Below, in pieces: positions 8,683-17,518 of a DNA stretch of 64,000 bases. The notes under the pieces were generated by a model, which was not told where the DNA came from, ran no database searches, and saw only the letters and a program-made list of their open reading frames with translations. The position numbers and the translations under genes are program-made. The DNA lies in the NCBI GenBank assembly GCA_910574345.1, contig CAJSZV010000004.1:186001-250000 (forward strand), in the 5' to 3' direction. The stretch's first letter is position 1; every line of letters starts with the position of its first letter. Source of the stretch: Clostridiaceae bacterium. GTDB taxonomy: Bacteria; Bacillota; Clostridia; Lachnospirales; Lachnospiraceae.

Positions 8683-9975
8683 TTATTCTTTATGTTTTTT
8701 GCCGGATTCTCTCCGACAGGAAAATGATTCCTCCGCCTGGGGAAGCACAGACCCTCCGTGGGGCATGAACATGACGGTACTGTCCTGCCCAAGACTTGAA
8801 AAGGCCTCCTTAAGCGCTTCATCCACAGAGGAAAAAGGTTCCAGGAAAATACTTCTTACAAAGTTTTCGTCCAGATCGGATACCAAAAAGATTCTGCATT
8901 TTTTCAGAACCATGGCAATGGCAGCCGCCTTATGTCCGCCGAGCTGAAAATCATGTCCGATCCGTTCAATCATAAAATCGGGAGACGGTGAATGAATCAT
9001 CCATTCTTCAAAAACCTTTTCTCCCAAACCCTCTTTACAGGAACCTGTCAGGATAATGATTCCGCCCTCCCGCACTGCATGTTTTGCATTATCCAGAGAC
9101 TTCTGGGCCTGATAGAGATTGATGTCTTTTGGAAATCCGCCGGGGGTGGTGATCACGATATCCGCAGGATAGGGAATGGGGATTTTGTAGAGTTGGTCTA
9201 AAAATCTGCATCCTTCCTCATGGGCCTTGCGCAGATCTCCTGCCACTGCCTTCACGATCTGTTTTTCCTCATCCAGCACCACGTTCAAGATAAAATCCAC
9301 TCCCACCATGGCCGCCGCTTCCTCAATATCCTGGCGGAGAGGATTCTTATGAAGATTTCCCGCCCGCGCCTCGTCAAGCACCATCTTGCTGTGGTTTTTC
9401 TGGATGGCGTCCCTGGTGGAAACCCCCGGCATAATTGCCTTTGCTCCGCCGCTGTAACCTGCAAAATAGTGAAATTCAATATTTCCCACACAGATACGCC
9501 GGTCTGCCGCCCCTACGATTGGGTCGATATCCACCGGAGTTCCCGATGAAGTGAACCCCACATGCACAAACCCTTCCTTTGCCGCATCCACGCAGGTTAC
9601 ACGGTCATACACATCACTCCCCACTAACTGACGCTGTTCCCCGGCTGTATGAAACCTGTGGCTTCCCAAGGCAAAGACCACGGTAATGTGATCATCTTCC
9701 ACTCCCGCCTGATGCAGCTCCCGGAGCAGTTCCGGTATTATGATGTGAGACGGGCAGGGACGGGTAATATCGCTGGTGATGATCACCACCTTTTCTCCCG
9801 GCTTTGCAATCTCTCTCAGCCGGGGCGTGCCGCAAGGATGTTCTAGTGCATGTCTCACGGCGTCAACGCCCTTTTTGTCCGTTTTGACCTGATTCTGTGT
9901 TACCTGGCATAAAAAATTCTTTTCCGGCACCGAAAAACTGCGGATTTCCTTTCCATAGCCATAAGTAAACTCCAT
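8683..9975 (-). CDS. larA: Nickel-pincer racemase/epimerase, LarA family
   Basis: 430 residues. It has the LarA landmarks: ALGSHRFHT, HYFAGYSGGAKAIMPG (containing the His and the Lys that carries the pyridinium pincer nickel cofactor) and NHSKM with a further His. These enzymes racemise or epimerise alpha-hydroxy acids such as lactate or malate-type substrates. ATG 9975 follows AGGGGG; an upstream ATG at 10002 lacks a ribosome site. The cofactor-making genes larB, larC and larE are not in this window, so they must be elsewhere if the enzyme is active. Neighbours indicate a 2-hydroxy acid other than simple lactate. Confidence 0.88.
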   Translation of the reverse strand: MEFTYGYGKEIRSFSVPEKNFLCQVTQNQVKTDKKGVDAVRHALEHPCGTPRLREIAKPGEKVVIITSDITRPCPSHIIIPELLRELHQAGVEDDHITVVFALGSHRFHTAGEQRQLVGSDVYDRVTCVDAAKEGFVHVGFTSSGTPVDIDPIVGAADRRICVGNIEFHYFAGYSGGAKAIMPGVSTRDAIQKNHSKMVLDEARAGNLHKNPLRQDIEEAAAMVGVDFILNVVLDEEKQIVKAVAGDLRKAHEEGCRFLDQLYKIPIPYPADIVITTPGGFPKDINLYQAQKSLDNAKHAVREGGIIILTGSCKEGLGEKVFEEWMIHSPSPDFMIERIGHDFQLGGHKAAAIAMVLKKCRIFLVSDLDENFVRSIFLEPFSSVDEALKEAFSSLGQDSTVMFMPHGGSVLPQAEESFSCRRESGKKHKE

Positions 9976-10128
9976 ATTTTCCCCCTTCACATAGTCTTTC
10001 ACATAAGAAAATCAAATAGTATGACTTAATATTTCCCTGTTATTTTGTTGATTTTGCTATTTTTTCTCTGTGTTGATTTGATTTTATCAGTATTATGGGG
10101 AAAAGTAAAATCGAAGTTTTTTATTAAT

Positions 10129-10145
10129 CATAAATTTAATTTATG
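10129..10145. promoter_or_regulatory. Palindrome with LysR-type T-N11-A spacing
   Basis: CATAAATTTAATTTATG is a perfect 8-bp dyad around one base and contains T-N11-A. It overlaps the stop of the upstream LysR gene and lies about 155 bp before larA, so it may be the LysR binding site for the larA operon. AT-richness makes chance occurrence possible. Confidence 0.3.
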
Positions 10146-11011
10146 TCAGACAAGTCCCTGCAGCATTTTAAAAATCCCTTTGCCGCCCCTGACAGATACC
10201 CGTCCTCTTTCCAGAAAAGATAGACTGAGGTTGGCTTTAGTTCAGGAACTTCATAGGTTCGAAGAGACTTGTCATGTTCGCAGACCTCCCTCATAAGGAA
10301 ACCTCCAAAAGCCCCGCAGTGAATAAGGGTTTTGACAGTCATATAATTGGAAACCCGGGCCATAACCTTCATGGGAAGTCCATGGCTCTCAAAAAGGTCG
10401 GTAATGTTCTGTGTCTGAATATAACCTTTTTGGTAAATGGCCAGGGGAACCGTGGAAATCTGTTCCAGGGTAAGGCTGTCCCGACAGGCCAGGGGATGTT
10501 CCCGGCTGATGGCAAACACCATACCGGTCTCATAGATTTTTCTCTTAAGGCCGCCCTTAAGCTCCACCCCGTCGGGAACAATGATCATCTCCACCCTGTC
10601 TTCCTCCAGGCGCTTGATCAGTTCGCAGCTCCCGTCTTCCAGAATCTCCAGGGCGATCTCAGGATAGGTGCGGTACAATTTTTCGTAAATCAGGGGAAAG
10701 ACAATGGCACCGACCATGGGAGCCATGCCCACCCGCACCTGACTTTTGTGCTGCGCCACCTCCCGGATGACCTGTTTTGCACTGTCGCACTGAGCCATGA
10801 TCCTGCAGGCAAGGGAATAAAAGACGATTCCCTCTTCTGTAGGCGCAAGCCCCCGGTTCTGACGCTCAAAAAGAGGAACCCCGAATTCCGTCTCCAGTTC
10901 TTTTAACGCCGAAGAGACAGCCGGCTGGGAGATGTGAAGCCGGCTGGCGGCTTTCGTTATGTTTTTGCACTCATATACTGCCCGAAAATATTTTAAATGC
11001 TGAAGATTCAT
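10136..11011 (-). CDS. LysR-family transcriptional regulator
   Basis: 291 residues. N-terminal helix-turn-helix (NITKAASRLHISQPAVSSAL, residues ~16-35) and a substrate-binding-like effector domain. ATG 11011 follows AGGAG at 7 bases; the open frame continues far upstream but across a terminator, so that extension is not coding. It lies directly before larA in the same direction and is the probable regulator of the larA-MBL operon. Confidence 0.88.
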   Translation of the reverse strand: MNLQHLKYFRAVYECKNITKAASRLHISQPAVSSALKELETEFGVPLFERQNRGLAPTEEGIVFYSLACRIMAQCDSAKQVIREVAQHKSQVRVGMAPMVGAIVFPLIYEKLYRTYPEIALEILEDGSCELIKRLEEDRVEMIIVPDGVELKGGLKRKIYETGMVFAISREHPLACRDSLTLEQISTVPLAIYQKGYIQTQNITDLFESHGLPMKVMARVSNYMTVKTLIHCGAFGGFLMREVCEHDKSLRTYEVPELKPTSVYLFWKEDGYLSGAAKGFLKCCRDLSDIN

Positions 11012-11060
11012 CTGTTTTCTCCTAAGGTAAGCTGACTGCGGTTTTACTATAGAGTACAGC

Positions 11061-11088
11061 GAAAAAGGACGGCAGTTGACTGCCGTCC
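11061..11088 (-). terminator. Rho-independent terminator of the NlpC/P60 gene
   Basis: Perfect 9-bp stem GGACGGCAG / CTGCCGTCC with loop TTGA, followed on the minus strand by TTTTTC. It lies 24 bases after the NlpC/P60 stop codon. Confidence 0.85.
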
Positions 11089-11111
11089 GCAACTTCATGT
11101 ATGTTATTTTT

Positions 11112-12137
11112 TTAATCACCCAGAACATTGGCGATCCTGGCCGGCGTACGATAATACATATTGGAAGTGGTAATGCCCGTCCTCTCATTGGAGGCATGGA
11201 CAACTTTTCCGTCGCCCATATAGATGGCCACATGATTGATGCGCCCGCTGCTGCTGCTGTAAAAAACCAAATCACCCGGTCTTGCATCTTCTGCAGATAC
11301 GGTTCTTCCCTGGGCGAACTGGGACGCCGCCGTACGGTTTAAATACACACCTGCCACATGGCTTAAGATATATCTGGTAAACCCGGAACAGTCCACGCCG
11401 GTATGGGGATCGGTTCCTCCGTACACATAGGCATTGCCCACATACTGAAGGGCGTTATTGACAATGGAACTTCTTAAGTTCTCCATCCGTTCCCTCTCTG
11501 CCGCTTCCATCTCTTTCTTTTCCACAATGGTGTTCAGATAATTCTCGTACTGGCCTGACATCTCAGAAAGACTGTTCTGGAGATAACTCAGTTCCGACTG
11601 AATGGAATGAAAGCTCATGGTGCGCTCTGTCCGGCTGAATGAGGGAACCGCGCTGCTGGAAGTATCGGTCCCCGCTGTCCTGACCTGCTCCTCGCCTTCG
11701 GATTCCGGGTCCTGCTGCCCTTCTTCCGCCTCATCCTGGATTCCCAATTCCTCCCGGATCTGGCTTTCCCGCTCCACCAGCTCTTCCAACTCCCGAATGG
11801 TATCCTTTGTTCTTGCCTCCAGCTCCTTAAGTTCCTGTTCCTGGGCTTCCCTTGCCTGGCGCAGGGTATCATTCTCCTCATCCGCCTGCTGCTTTTGCGC
11901 GGCCAGCTGCATCCACTCTATCTCTAACTGCTCCTTTTCCAGCTGCACTTCCTTCAGCTGGATGCGGGAACCGGCAAAAAACAGACATGTACCGGAAAGA
12001 ATCAGAATTCCCAAAAAGAAAAGTCCGAAGGTCCACACAGGCGTCTTAAAATGTATGGGTTTCTTCTGGGAGTGAGGAAGCAGCATAACCGTATAATTCA
12101 GGAAAATTCGTTCTTTTTTAAATCGTTTCCATTTCAT
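11112..12137 (-). CDS. Membrane-anchored NlpC/P60 peptidoglycan hydrolase with coiled coil
   Basis: 341 residues. A basic N-terminus is followed by a membrane segment (about 34-55, FGLFFLGILILSGTCLFFAG), a long Glu/Gln-rich coiled coil (about 58-135), a Ser/Thr/Glu linker, a second helical stretch, and a C-terminal NlpC/P60 domain (about 230-341). Catalytic Cys is in VDCSGFT and His in INHVAIYMG, with a further polar residue in VVHAS. The enzyme would act outside the membrane, cutting the D-Glu/meso-diaminopimelate or similar stem-peptide bond. It is followed by a strong terminator and preceded, 32 bases away, by a bactofilin gene, so the pair may place a cell-wall hydrolase at a cytoskeletal site. 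Confidence 0.88.
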   Translation of the reverse strand: MKWKRFKKERIFLNYTVMLLPHSQKKPIHFKTPVWTFGLFFLGILILSGTCLFFAGSRIQLKEVQLEKEQLEIEWMQLAAQKQQADEENDTLRQAREAQEQELKELEARTKDTIRELEELVERESQIREELGIQDEAEEGQQDPESEGEEQVRTAGTDTSSSAVPSFSRTERTMSFHSIQSELSYLQNSLSEMSGQYENYLNTIVEKKEMEAAERERMENLRSSIVNNALQYVGNAYVYGGTDPHTGVDCSGFTRYILSHVAGVYLNRTAASQFAQGRTVSAEDARPGDLVFYSSSSGRINHVAIYMGDGKVVHASNERTGITTSNMYYRTPARIANVLGD

Positions 12138-12169
12138 TTATAAGATCATTCTCCCTTTCCCTTAAGAAA

Positions 12170-12676
12170 TTAAATATGGTTCTCCTTTTCCTTCTCAGGA
12201 TCGCTCTTTTTGTTCTTCCCCGGCCTCTCCCCTGGCTTCTCACCCGGTTTGTCCTCCGGTTTCAGTTCTCTGGTATTGGGCTGGGCAGTATGTACAGGGC
12301 TTTCCGCCTTGGTGTCAGGGGCCACGTCCATAGTACAGTTTCCTTTAAAGGAAGCGCCCTCGTCAATCACAAGAGTCTTGGTAATCAGATCGCCCAGAAT
12401 ACGTCCTGTACTTGTCATCTCGATTCTCTCTTTGGCTACCAGGTTGCCGTATACCACTCCGGCTACCAGAATCTCAACTGCGGTAATATCTCCCCGCACA
12501 ATTCCGTTCTCCCCTATGATAACAGAGCTTTCGGACACGATCTTCCCTTCCAGCACACCGTCGATTCTTGTGGACTCGGAGGCGGTAAGCACACCTTCGA
12601 TCTTGGAATTATTGCCGATGATGGTATTGATCATACTTGTGTTGATGGTATCGTTTTTCTTCTTCGGACCAAACAT
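12170..12676 (-). CDS. Bactofilin-like polymer-forming cytoskeletal protein
   Basis: 168 residues. The central part (about 18-115) is the right-handed beta-helix repeat of bactofilins, visible as repeated G-xx-G turns (IGNNSKIEGVLTASESTRID, GENGIVRGDITA, STGRILGDLIT). The ~50-residue tail is Pro/Lys/Glu-rich and disordered (PGEKPGERPGKNKK), a common bactofilin feature that can contact membrane or partners. The start is at ATG 12676. It lies just upstream of the NlpC/P60 hydrolase in the same direction. Confidence 0.9.
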   Translation of the reverse strand: MFGPKKKNDTINTSMINTIIGNNSKIEGVLTASESTRIDGVLEGKIVSESSVIIGENGIVRGDITAVEILVAGVVYGNLVAKERIEMTSTGRILGDLITKTLVIDEGASFKGNCTMDVAPDTKAESPVHTAQPNTRELKPEDKPGEKPGERPGKNKKSDPEKEKENHI

Positions 12677-12802
12677 AATCTTTTCTCTCCCTACTGTCTT
12701 AAAATTTCAAAAGGAATTCTGCACGAACCCCCTTTCCCTATATACATATTAATACTTTTGGGATAAAAAAGCAACATATTTAACATATTTGTAAAAAATA
12801 AC

Positions 12803-12855
12803 AAAAAGCGGCCGGGCCAGACTCCTGTTCCCAATTTCAGAAGTCTGACCCGGCC
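12803..12855 (-). terminator. Rho-independent terminator of the alpha-galactoside operon
   Basis: A 14-bp stem with one G-T pair, GGCCGGGCCAGACT (12810-12823) and AGTCTGACCCGGCC (12842-12855), is followed on the minus strand by TTTTTGTTATTTTTT. It lies 28 bases after the GH4 stop codon and closes the operon that begins at 19783. Confidence 0.85.
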
Positions 12856-12882
12856 AGCCTTATTCCAATCCGTCAAAAATGA

Positions 12883-14193
12883 TTATCGGTACTCCGGCAT
12901 CCAATCCCTGTGAGCCTCAAAAAGCTCGTCGCACATGCTCACAATCTGATCCATGGACAGCTCAGCCGCCGTATGGGGATCCAGCATAACAGCCTGATAT
13001 ACGGCATCCCTCTTTCTGGTGCGGGCCGCTTCAATGGTCATGAGCTGCACATTGATATTGGTACGGTTTAAGGCTGCCAGCTGTTCCGGCAGGGGGCCTG
13101 CATAGGTGGGCGTGATGCCGCTGGCGTCTGACATGCAGGGGACTTCCACGCATGCATTGGATGGAAGGTTGGGGATCAGCCCTGTATTCAGCACGTTTCC
13201 GCCGAATTTGTAAGGTTTGTTGTTTATAATGGAGTTAATGATCAGAGCTGCGTACTCCTTGGAAGTCTCGTGGGTCAGATCCGGCGTGTGAATCAGCTCC
13301 CCTCTCATCTTCTCCCAGTCCTCAATATGCTTAACGCATCTTCTGGGGTATTCATCCAGCGGTATGTGAAACCGGTCAATGAATTCCGGATACTTGTCCT
13401 TAATGAAATACGGCATGTATTCCGCGTTGTGTTCGCTTGACTCCGTCACGTAATAGCCGAACCGGTGCATGATCTCATGGCGCACCTTGTCATTTTCCGG
13501 ATATCCCATTTCCTTTGAGCGTCTCTTAATCTCAGGGTACAGATCCACACCGTCCCTTGTGATCTCAAGAAGCCATGCCATGTGGTTGATGCCTGCGATC
13601 TTCCACTGGAGCCTGTCATCGTACTCCATCCCCAGATCCTTAAACAGATCGGGAACCGCCTTCTGCACACTGTGGCATAATCCTACGAAACGGACATTGG
13701 AGTACCGCTGCATATAACCGGTGATCATGGCCATGGGATTGACGTAATTCAGGAAAACAGCGTTGGGACAATATTTCTCCATGGTTTGGCCAAACATCTC
13801 CATCACAGGGATAGTACGAAGGGCCCGGAATACACCGCCTGCGCCTAAGGTATCAGCGATGGTCTGTCTTAAGCCGTATTTCTTCGGTATCTCAAAGTCT
13901 GACACGGTACAGGGCTCGTATCCGCCGATCTGCACGGCGCAGATCACGAAATCCGCATCCTTGAGAGCCATGGGAAGGTTCTCCACATTAACGTACTTTT
14001 CAATGACCACATTCTTTTTGTAGTGTTTTTTAATGGCATTTAACATGAGATAACTGTCTTCCAGCCTCTGAGGGTCAATGTCGTACAGAGAAAACACCAG
14101 ATCCCCCAGTTCGGGGTGGAGCATGCAGTCGCCCAGTACATTTCTCACAAATACGGAACTTCCCGCGCCTAAAAATGTAATCTTAACAGCCAT
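12883..14193 (-). CDS. GH4 alpha-galactosidase/6-phospho-glycosidase (MelA type)
   Basis: 436 residues, NAD- and Mn-dependent family 4 glycosidase. N-terminal Rossmann motif FLGAGSSVFVRN, metal-binding Cys in GLCHSVQ and His in GINHMAW, and the family region ADTLGAGGVFRALRTIP. Length and GLCHS motif fit the alpha-galactosidase/alpha-glucosidase subgroup. ATG 14193 follows AAGGAG. It is the last gene of the operon; with GH36 at the front, melibiose and raffinose-type sugars are the likely substrates. Acts in the cytoplasm on imported sugar; no phosphotransferase system gene is present here, so unphosphorylated substrate is more likely. Confidence 0.9.
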   Translation of the reverse strand: MAVKITFLGAGSSVFVRNVLGDCMLHPELGDLVFSLYDIDPQRLEDSYLMLNAIKKHYKKNVVIEKYVNVENLPMALKDADFVICAVQIGGYEPCTVSDFEIPKKYGLRQTIADTLGAGGVFRALRTIPVMEMFGQTMEKYCPNAVFLNYVNPMAMITGYMQRYSNVRFVGLCHSVQKAVPDLFKDLGMEYDDRLQWKIAGINHMAWLLEITRDGVDLYPEIKRRSKEMGYPENDKVRHEIMHRFGYYVTESSEHNAEYMPYFIKDKYPEFIDRFHIPLDEYPRRCVKHIEDWEKMRGELIHTPDLTHETSKEYAALIINSIINNKPYKFGGNVLNTGLIPNLPSNACVEVPCMSDASGITPTYAGPLPEQLAALNRTNINVQLMTIEAARTRKRDAVYQAVMLDPHTAAELSMDQIVSMCDELFEAHRDWMPEYR

Positions 14194-14262
14194 AGCCTAA
14201 TTCTCTCCTTTTTTGTTGTTCGTGCTGTTCAGACAGGGCTGACGCCCAGCGTCCAAACAGGT

Positions 14263-15669
14263 TTACTGCTCATTTAAAATCTCTGTCATACGCTCCTGAC
14301 AAGCTGCCACTACATCCTCTGCAGACGCGGAGTTATTTACTGCCAGGGGATCCATCTCCTCGTTAAAGATCTCGTTGAGCTGCTGGAACGGTACGGAAGT
14401 CTCGTCCGCCGCCATCTTGGGATCAATGGTTCCCACGATCTCATTTAAGATCTTCATCTCATCCGGGAATACCTTGTACTCTACGCCGCCTTCCAGAAGG
14501 CTTGTCCTTACGGGAATGAAAGCGCCGGTCTCACAGAATTTCTTCATGTTTTCCTTGTTGGTGATGTAGTCCACTACAATAGCCGCTGCCTTGGGATATT
14601 TTGTTTCTGCATAGGCAAATACTGCGTTGCCGCCCATATCGGAGCTGGTCTTGCCGTTTCTTATAGGCATGTAGGTCATACCCCATTTATCGCCCATATT
14701 CTCCTGCATATAAGAGCAGTGCCAGCTTCCGGAGAAGGTAAATGCAGTCTGCTCGGCAACGAACAGGGAGTTGGTGGTAGCCGCGCCTGAAAATGCGGTG
14801 TTGGCGATCAGGTCTTCTTTTCTCCAGTCCTCATACAGTTTGATGGCTTCCAGAACTTCGGGAGAGTCCATGGTAACAGTGTCCTGTGCCTCATTCAGGA
14901 CAGAACCGCCGTTCATGTAAAGGAAGGGAAGATAGCGGTAGCCGTTGTTGGTTTCCCAGATTCCGCCGAATGCATAGGGAAGATTATATTTCTCCTTCAG
15001 GGTTCTCGCAATGTCCGTCAGTTCCTCCCATGAATAACCGTCTTCCACGCTGGTGGGAATGCGGATGCCGGCCTCTTCAAACATTCTCTTGTTGTAGAAG
15101 AGAGCGATGGTATCTGTGTGGTGAGGCATGGCAATGAGTTTTCCCTGGTAGGTACATGCGGAGAGGAATGCGGGAGAGATATCATCCAGGCTCTCCTGAG
15201 ACATGTAGGGAGTCAGATCCAGCATGGTTTCCGCCTGTTTGAATTTGCCAAGTCTCTGATAAGTATAGCGCATAACATCCGGCCAGTCATTGCCGGCAAT
15301 TCTCGTATCCAGCATATCCCGGAAATCTCCGGAAGGATAAGTCTGGGGAATGATCTTAATCTCAGGATGGTCTTTCTGCAGATTGGCAATGAGCTCATCC
15401 CATGCCTCCTTGTCAGAGGTGGAACCCTCCCAGTAGGCGATCTCGATCTCTGCGCCCTCTTCTGCCGTCAGGCCCTCTGACTCCGCACCGGCAGGCTCTG
15501 CCAGGGTTTCCTCTGCTTTTGTGGCCTCCGGGGCTGCTCCCCCTCCTGCTGCAGCCTGGGTTGCCGCCGTGGTTGCGGCTGTGTCCCCGCCGCCGCAGGC
15601 CAAAAGACCCGCCGCCATACCTGCTGCCAACGCAATACTCATGACTTTTCTCAGATTCTTTTTGAACAT
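14263..15669 (-). CDS. ABC sugar-binding lipoprotein
   Basis: 468 residues. Basic N-terminus, hydrophobic stretch and lipobox LLACG give a diacylglyceryl lipoprotein; a Thr/Ala/Glu-rich linker (~25-55) precedes a type 1 extracellular solute-binding domain (region ~65-460, with FTFSGSWHCSYM and YPKAAAIVVDYI). ATG 15669 follows AAGGAGG at 8 bases; the upstream extension has no ribosome site. It delivers oligosaccharide to the two permeases that follow upstream in the operon, and the neighbouring glycosidases point to alpha-galactosides. Confidence 0.93.
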   Translation of the reverse strand: MFKKNLRKVMSIALAAGMAAGLLACGGGDTAATTAATQAAAGGGAAPEATKAEETLAEPAGAESEGLTAEEGAEIEIAYWEGSTSDKEAWDELIANLQKDHPEIKIIPQTYPSGDFRDMLDTRIAGNDWPDVMRYTYQRLGKFKQAETMLDLTPYMSQESLDDISPAFLSACTYQGKLIAMPHHTDTIALFYNKRMFEEAGIRIPTSVEDGYSWEELTDIARTLKEKYNLPYAFGGIWETNNGYRYLPFLYMNGGSVLNEAQDTVTMDSPEVLEAIKLYEDWRKEDLIANTAFSGAATTNSLFVAEQTAFTFSGSWHCSYMQENMGDKWGMTYMPIRNGKTSSDMGGNAVFAYAETKYPKAAAIVVDYITNKENMKKFCETGAFIPVRTSLLEGGVEYKVFPDEMKILNEIVGTIDPKMAADETSVPFQQLNEIFNEEMDPLAVNNSASAEDVVAACQERMTEILNEQ

Positions 15670-15742
15670 AAAATGCTCCTCCTTTTTATTTTTAACACCT
15701 TGGTGTAAAGTGTTCCCTGATGTACACGACGTGCTCAGCCGG

Positions 15743-16597
15743 TTATCCCTTAATACCGCTGGATGCCACGCCCTGGACAAACTCTTTCTGAAAGATCAGG
15801 AATACGATAATAACCGGCAGCACAGAGATTAAGGACGCTGCCATCATATCATTCCAGTTCACATACTGTGCGCCGTTTAAGTTGGAAAGGCCAAGCTGCA
15901 CCGTATAGTATTTGTCGCTGGAAAGCATGATCAAAGGCCACTGAAGGTCATTCCACCGCCACATAACCGTAAAGATCACAAGAACGCTGATAAGCGGTTT
16001 TACATTGGGCACAATGATCTTTGTAAAAATGGTAAATTCCGTCGCTCCGTCGATTCTTCCCGCCTCCAGAAGGTCGTCGGGAATATCGCTGATAAACTGT
16101 CTGGCCATAAAAAGTCCCAAGGCCTCCGCACAGGGCGGAATGATCACTCCCCACAGAGTGTTGCGGATCCCCAGCTTGGACGCGATGATAAAGACAGGGA
16201 TCATGGTCACCTGAAGGGGAATCATCAGGGTACTGAGTACAATAAGGAATAAAAATTCCTTGAATTTAAACTGGTATTTGGCAAAAGCAAAGCCTGCCAA
16301 AAGATTGATGCATACCGTGATGGTGGTGGACAGAAGCGTAACAATAAAACTGTTTTTAAAATAGGTGCCAAAGGGCGCCCGCGAAAGAGCCGTGGTAAAG
16401 TTGGACCAGATAAACTTGCTTGGCCACAGCTTGGGCGGAAAGGCCCATATCTCGTCAACAGGTTTCACAGCGGTCACAAACATCCAGTAGAAAGGAAACA
16501 AAGCGACGAGCGCTGCCGCCAGCATAAAGACAAATATGGCGGTCTTCATCAGGAAATATTTCCTCTTATCCATTCCCATACGTCCTGAGCTTTCCAT
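15743..16597 (-). CDS. ABC sugar transporter permease, MalG/MsmG type
   Basis: 284 residues with six predicted membrane helices and the EAA loop EAGRIDGATEFTIFTKIIVP near residue 185 that docks the ATPase. ATG 16597 follows AAGGAGGA. Three bases separate it from the MalF-type permease stop. The operon lacks an ATPase gene, as is usual for this CUT1 subfamily, whose members share a general MsmK/MsiK-type ATPase encoded elsewhere. Confidence 0.93.
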   Translation of the reverse strand: MESSGRMGMDKRKYFLMKTAIFVFMLAAALVALFPFYWMFVTAVKPVDEIWAFPPKLWPSKFIWSNFTTALSRAPFGTYFKNSFIVTLLSTTITVCINLLAGFAFAKYQFKFKEFLFLIVLSTLMIPLQVTMIPVFIIASKLGIRNTLWGVIIPPCAEALGLFMARQFISDIPDDLLEAGRIDGATEFTIFTKIIVPNVKPLISVLVIFTVMWRWNDLQWPLIMLSSDKYYTVQLGLSNLNGAQYVNWNDMMAASLISVLPVIIVFLIFQKEFVQGVASSGIKG

Positions 16598-16600
16598 ATG

Positions 16601-17488
16601 CTAATCCTCCTTCTCAATCTTGAATCTTATGACAGTCAGAACTACCATGAAGACAAAGAGCACAATGCCTGCGGCTGATGCCCTGCCGTAGTAATTCTTG
16701 GTAAATGCCTGCTCATAAACATACATAACAATGGTTTTGGTGGCATTTAAGGGGCCGCCCTGAGTCATGGTGTACACCAGGTCAAAGGAACGGAACGCAT
16801 TGATCATGCAGGTAATCATGACAAACATATGGGTGTTCTTTAAAAGAGGAAGGGTCACATACCTAAACTTCTGCCAGGTATTGGCGCCGTCGATGGTAGC
16901 CGCTTCCATAAGGCTTGTGGGAATTCCCTGGAGTCCCGCCAGGTAGATCACCATGTTGTAGCCTGTCCTCTGCCATACCGTGGCTATGATCAACATGATC
17001 ATGGCGAACTTCGGGTCATTGGCCCATTTGATGGCGGTTCCCCCAAAAGATGTAATGATGTAGTTGATCAGTCCCAGCTGATCCTGGAAGATCCAGGTAA
17101 ATACCGTACCTACCACAACCGTGGACACAACCGCCGGAACATAGATGGCGGAGCGAATCAGCCCTCTTAAGGGAATGGCGCTGTTTAAAAGTACGGCAAA
17201 GAACAGGGCCAGTATCATGAGAAAGGGCACTGTGGCCACTGTGTAATAGATGGTATTGAAAATAGATTTCAAAAACACCTTGTCATGAAATATGTACACA
17301 TAATTCTGAATATCAATAAACTTAGGAGTCCCCATGCCGTTCCATTTCACTGTACTGTAGTAAAAAGACATGAAAATAGGGATGATCATAAATACGAAAA
17401 ACAAGATCATGTTAGGCATAATATAAAGGTAGGGGACCACCTTGATATTTCTCCAAAAGGGTATTTTTTTCTGGGCCGTGTCTTTCAT
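16601..17488 (-). CDS. ABC sugar transporter permease, MalF/MsmF type
   Basis: 295 residues, six membrane helices, with the EAA loop MEAATIDGANTWQKFRYVTL near residue 195. ATG 17488 follows AAAGGAGAGG. It pairs with the MalG-type permease to make the membrane channel of a CUT1 importer. The gap to the GH36 stop upstream is 30 bases. Confidence 0.93.
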   Translation of the reverse strand: MKDTAQKKIPFWRNIKVVPYLYIMPNMILFFVFMIIPIFMSFYYSTVKWNGMGTPKFIDIQNYVYIFHDKVFLKSIFNTIYYTVATVPFLMILALFFAVLLNSAIPLRGLIRSAIYVPAVVSTVVVGTVFTWIFQDQLGLINYIITSFGGTAIKWANDPKFAMIMLIIATVWQRTGYNMVIYLAGLQGIPTSLMEAATIDGANTWQKFRYVTLPLLKNTHMFVMITCMINAFRSFDLVYTMTQGGPLNATKTIVMYVYEQAFTKNYYGRASAAGIVLFVFMVVLTVIRFKIEKED

Positions 17489-17518
17489 AATACCTCTCCT
17501 TTTATATTCGTGGTTAAC

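Noticed and set aside
11012-11287. N-terminal extension of the second LysR gene
   Set aside because: It crosses an intrinsic terminator; ATG 11011 has AGGAG at 7 bases.
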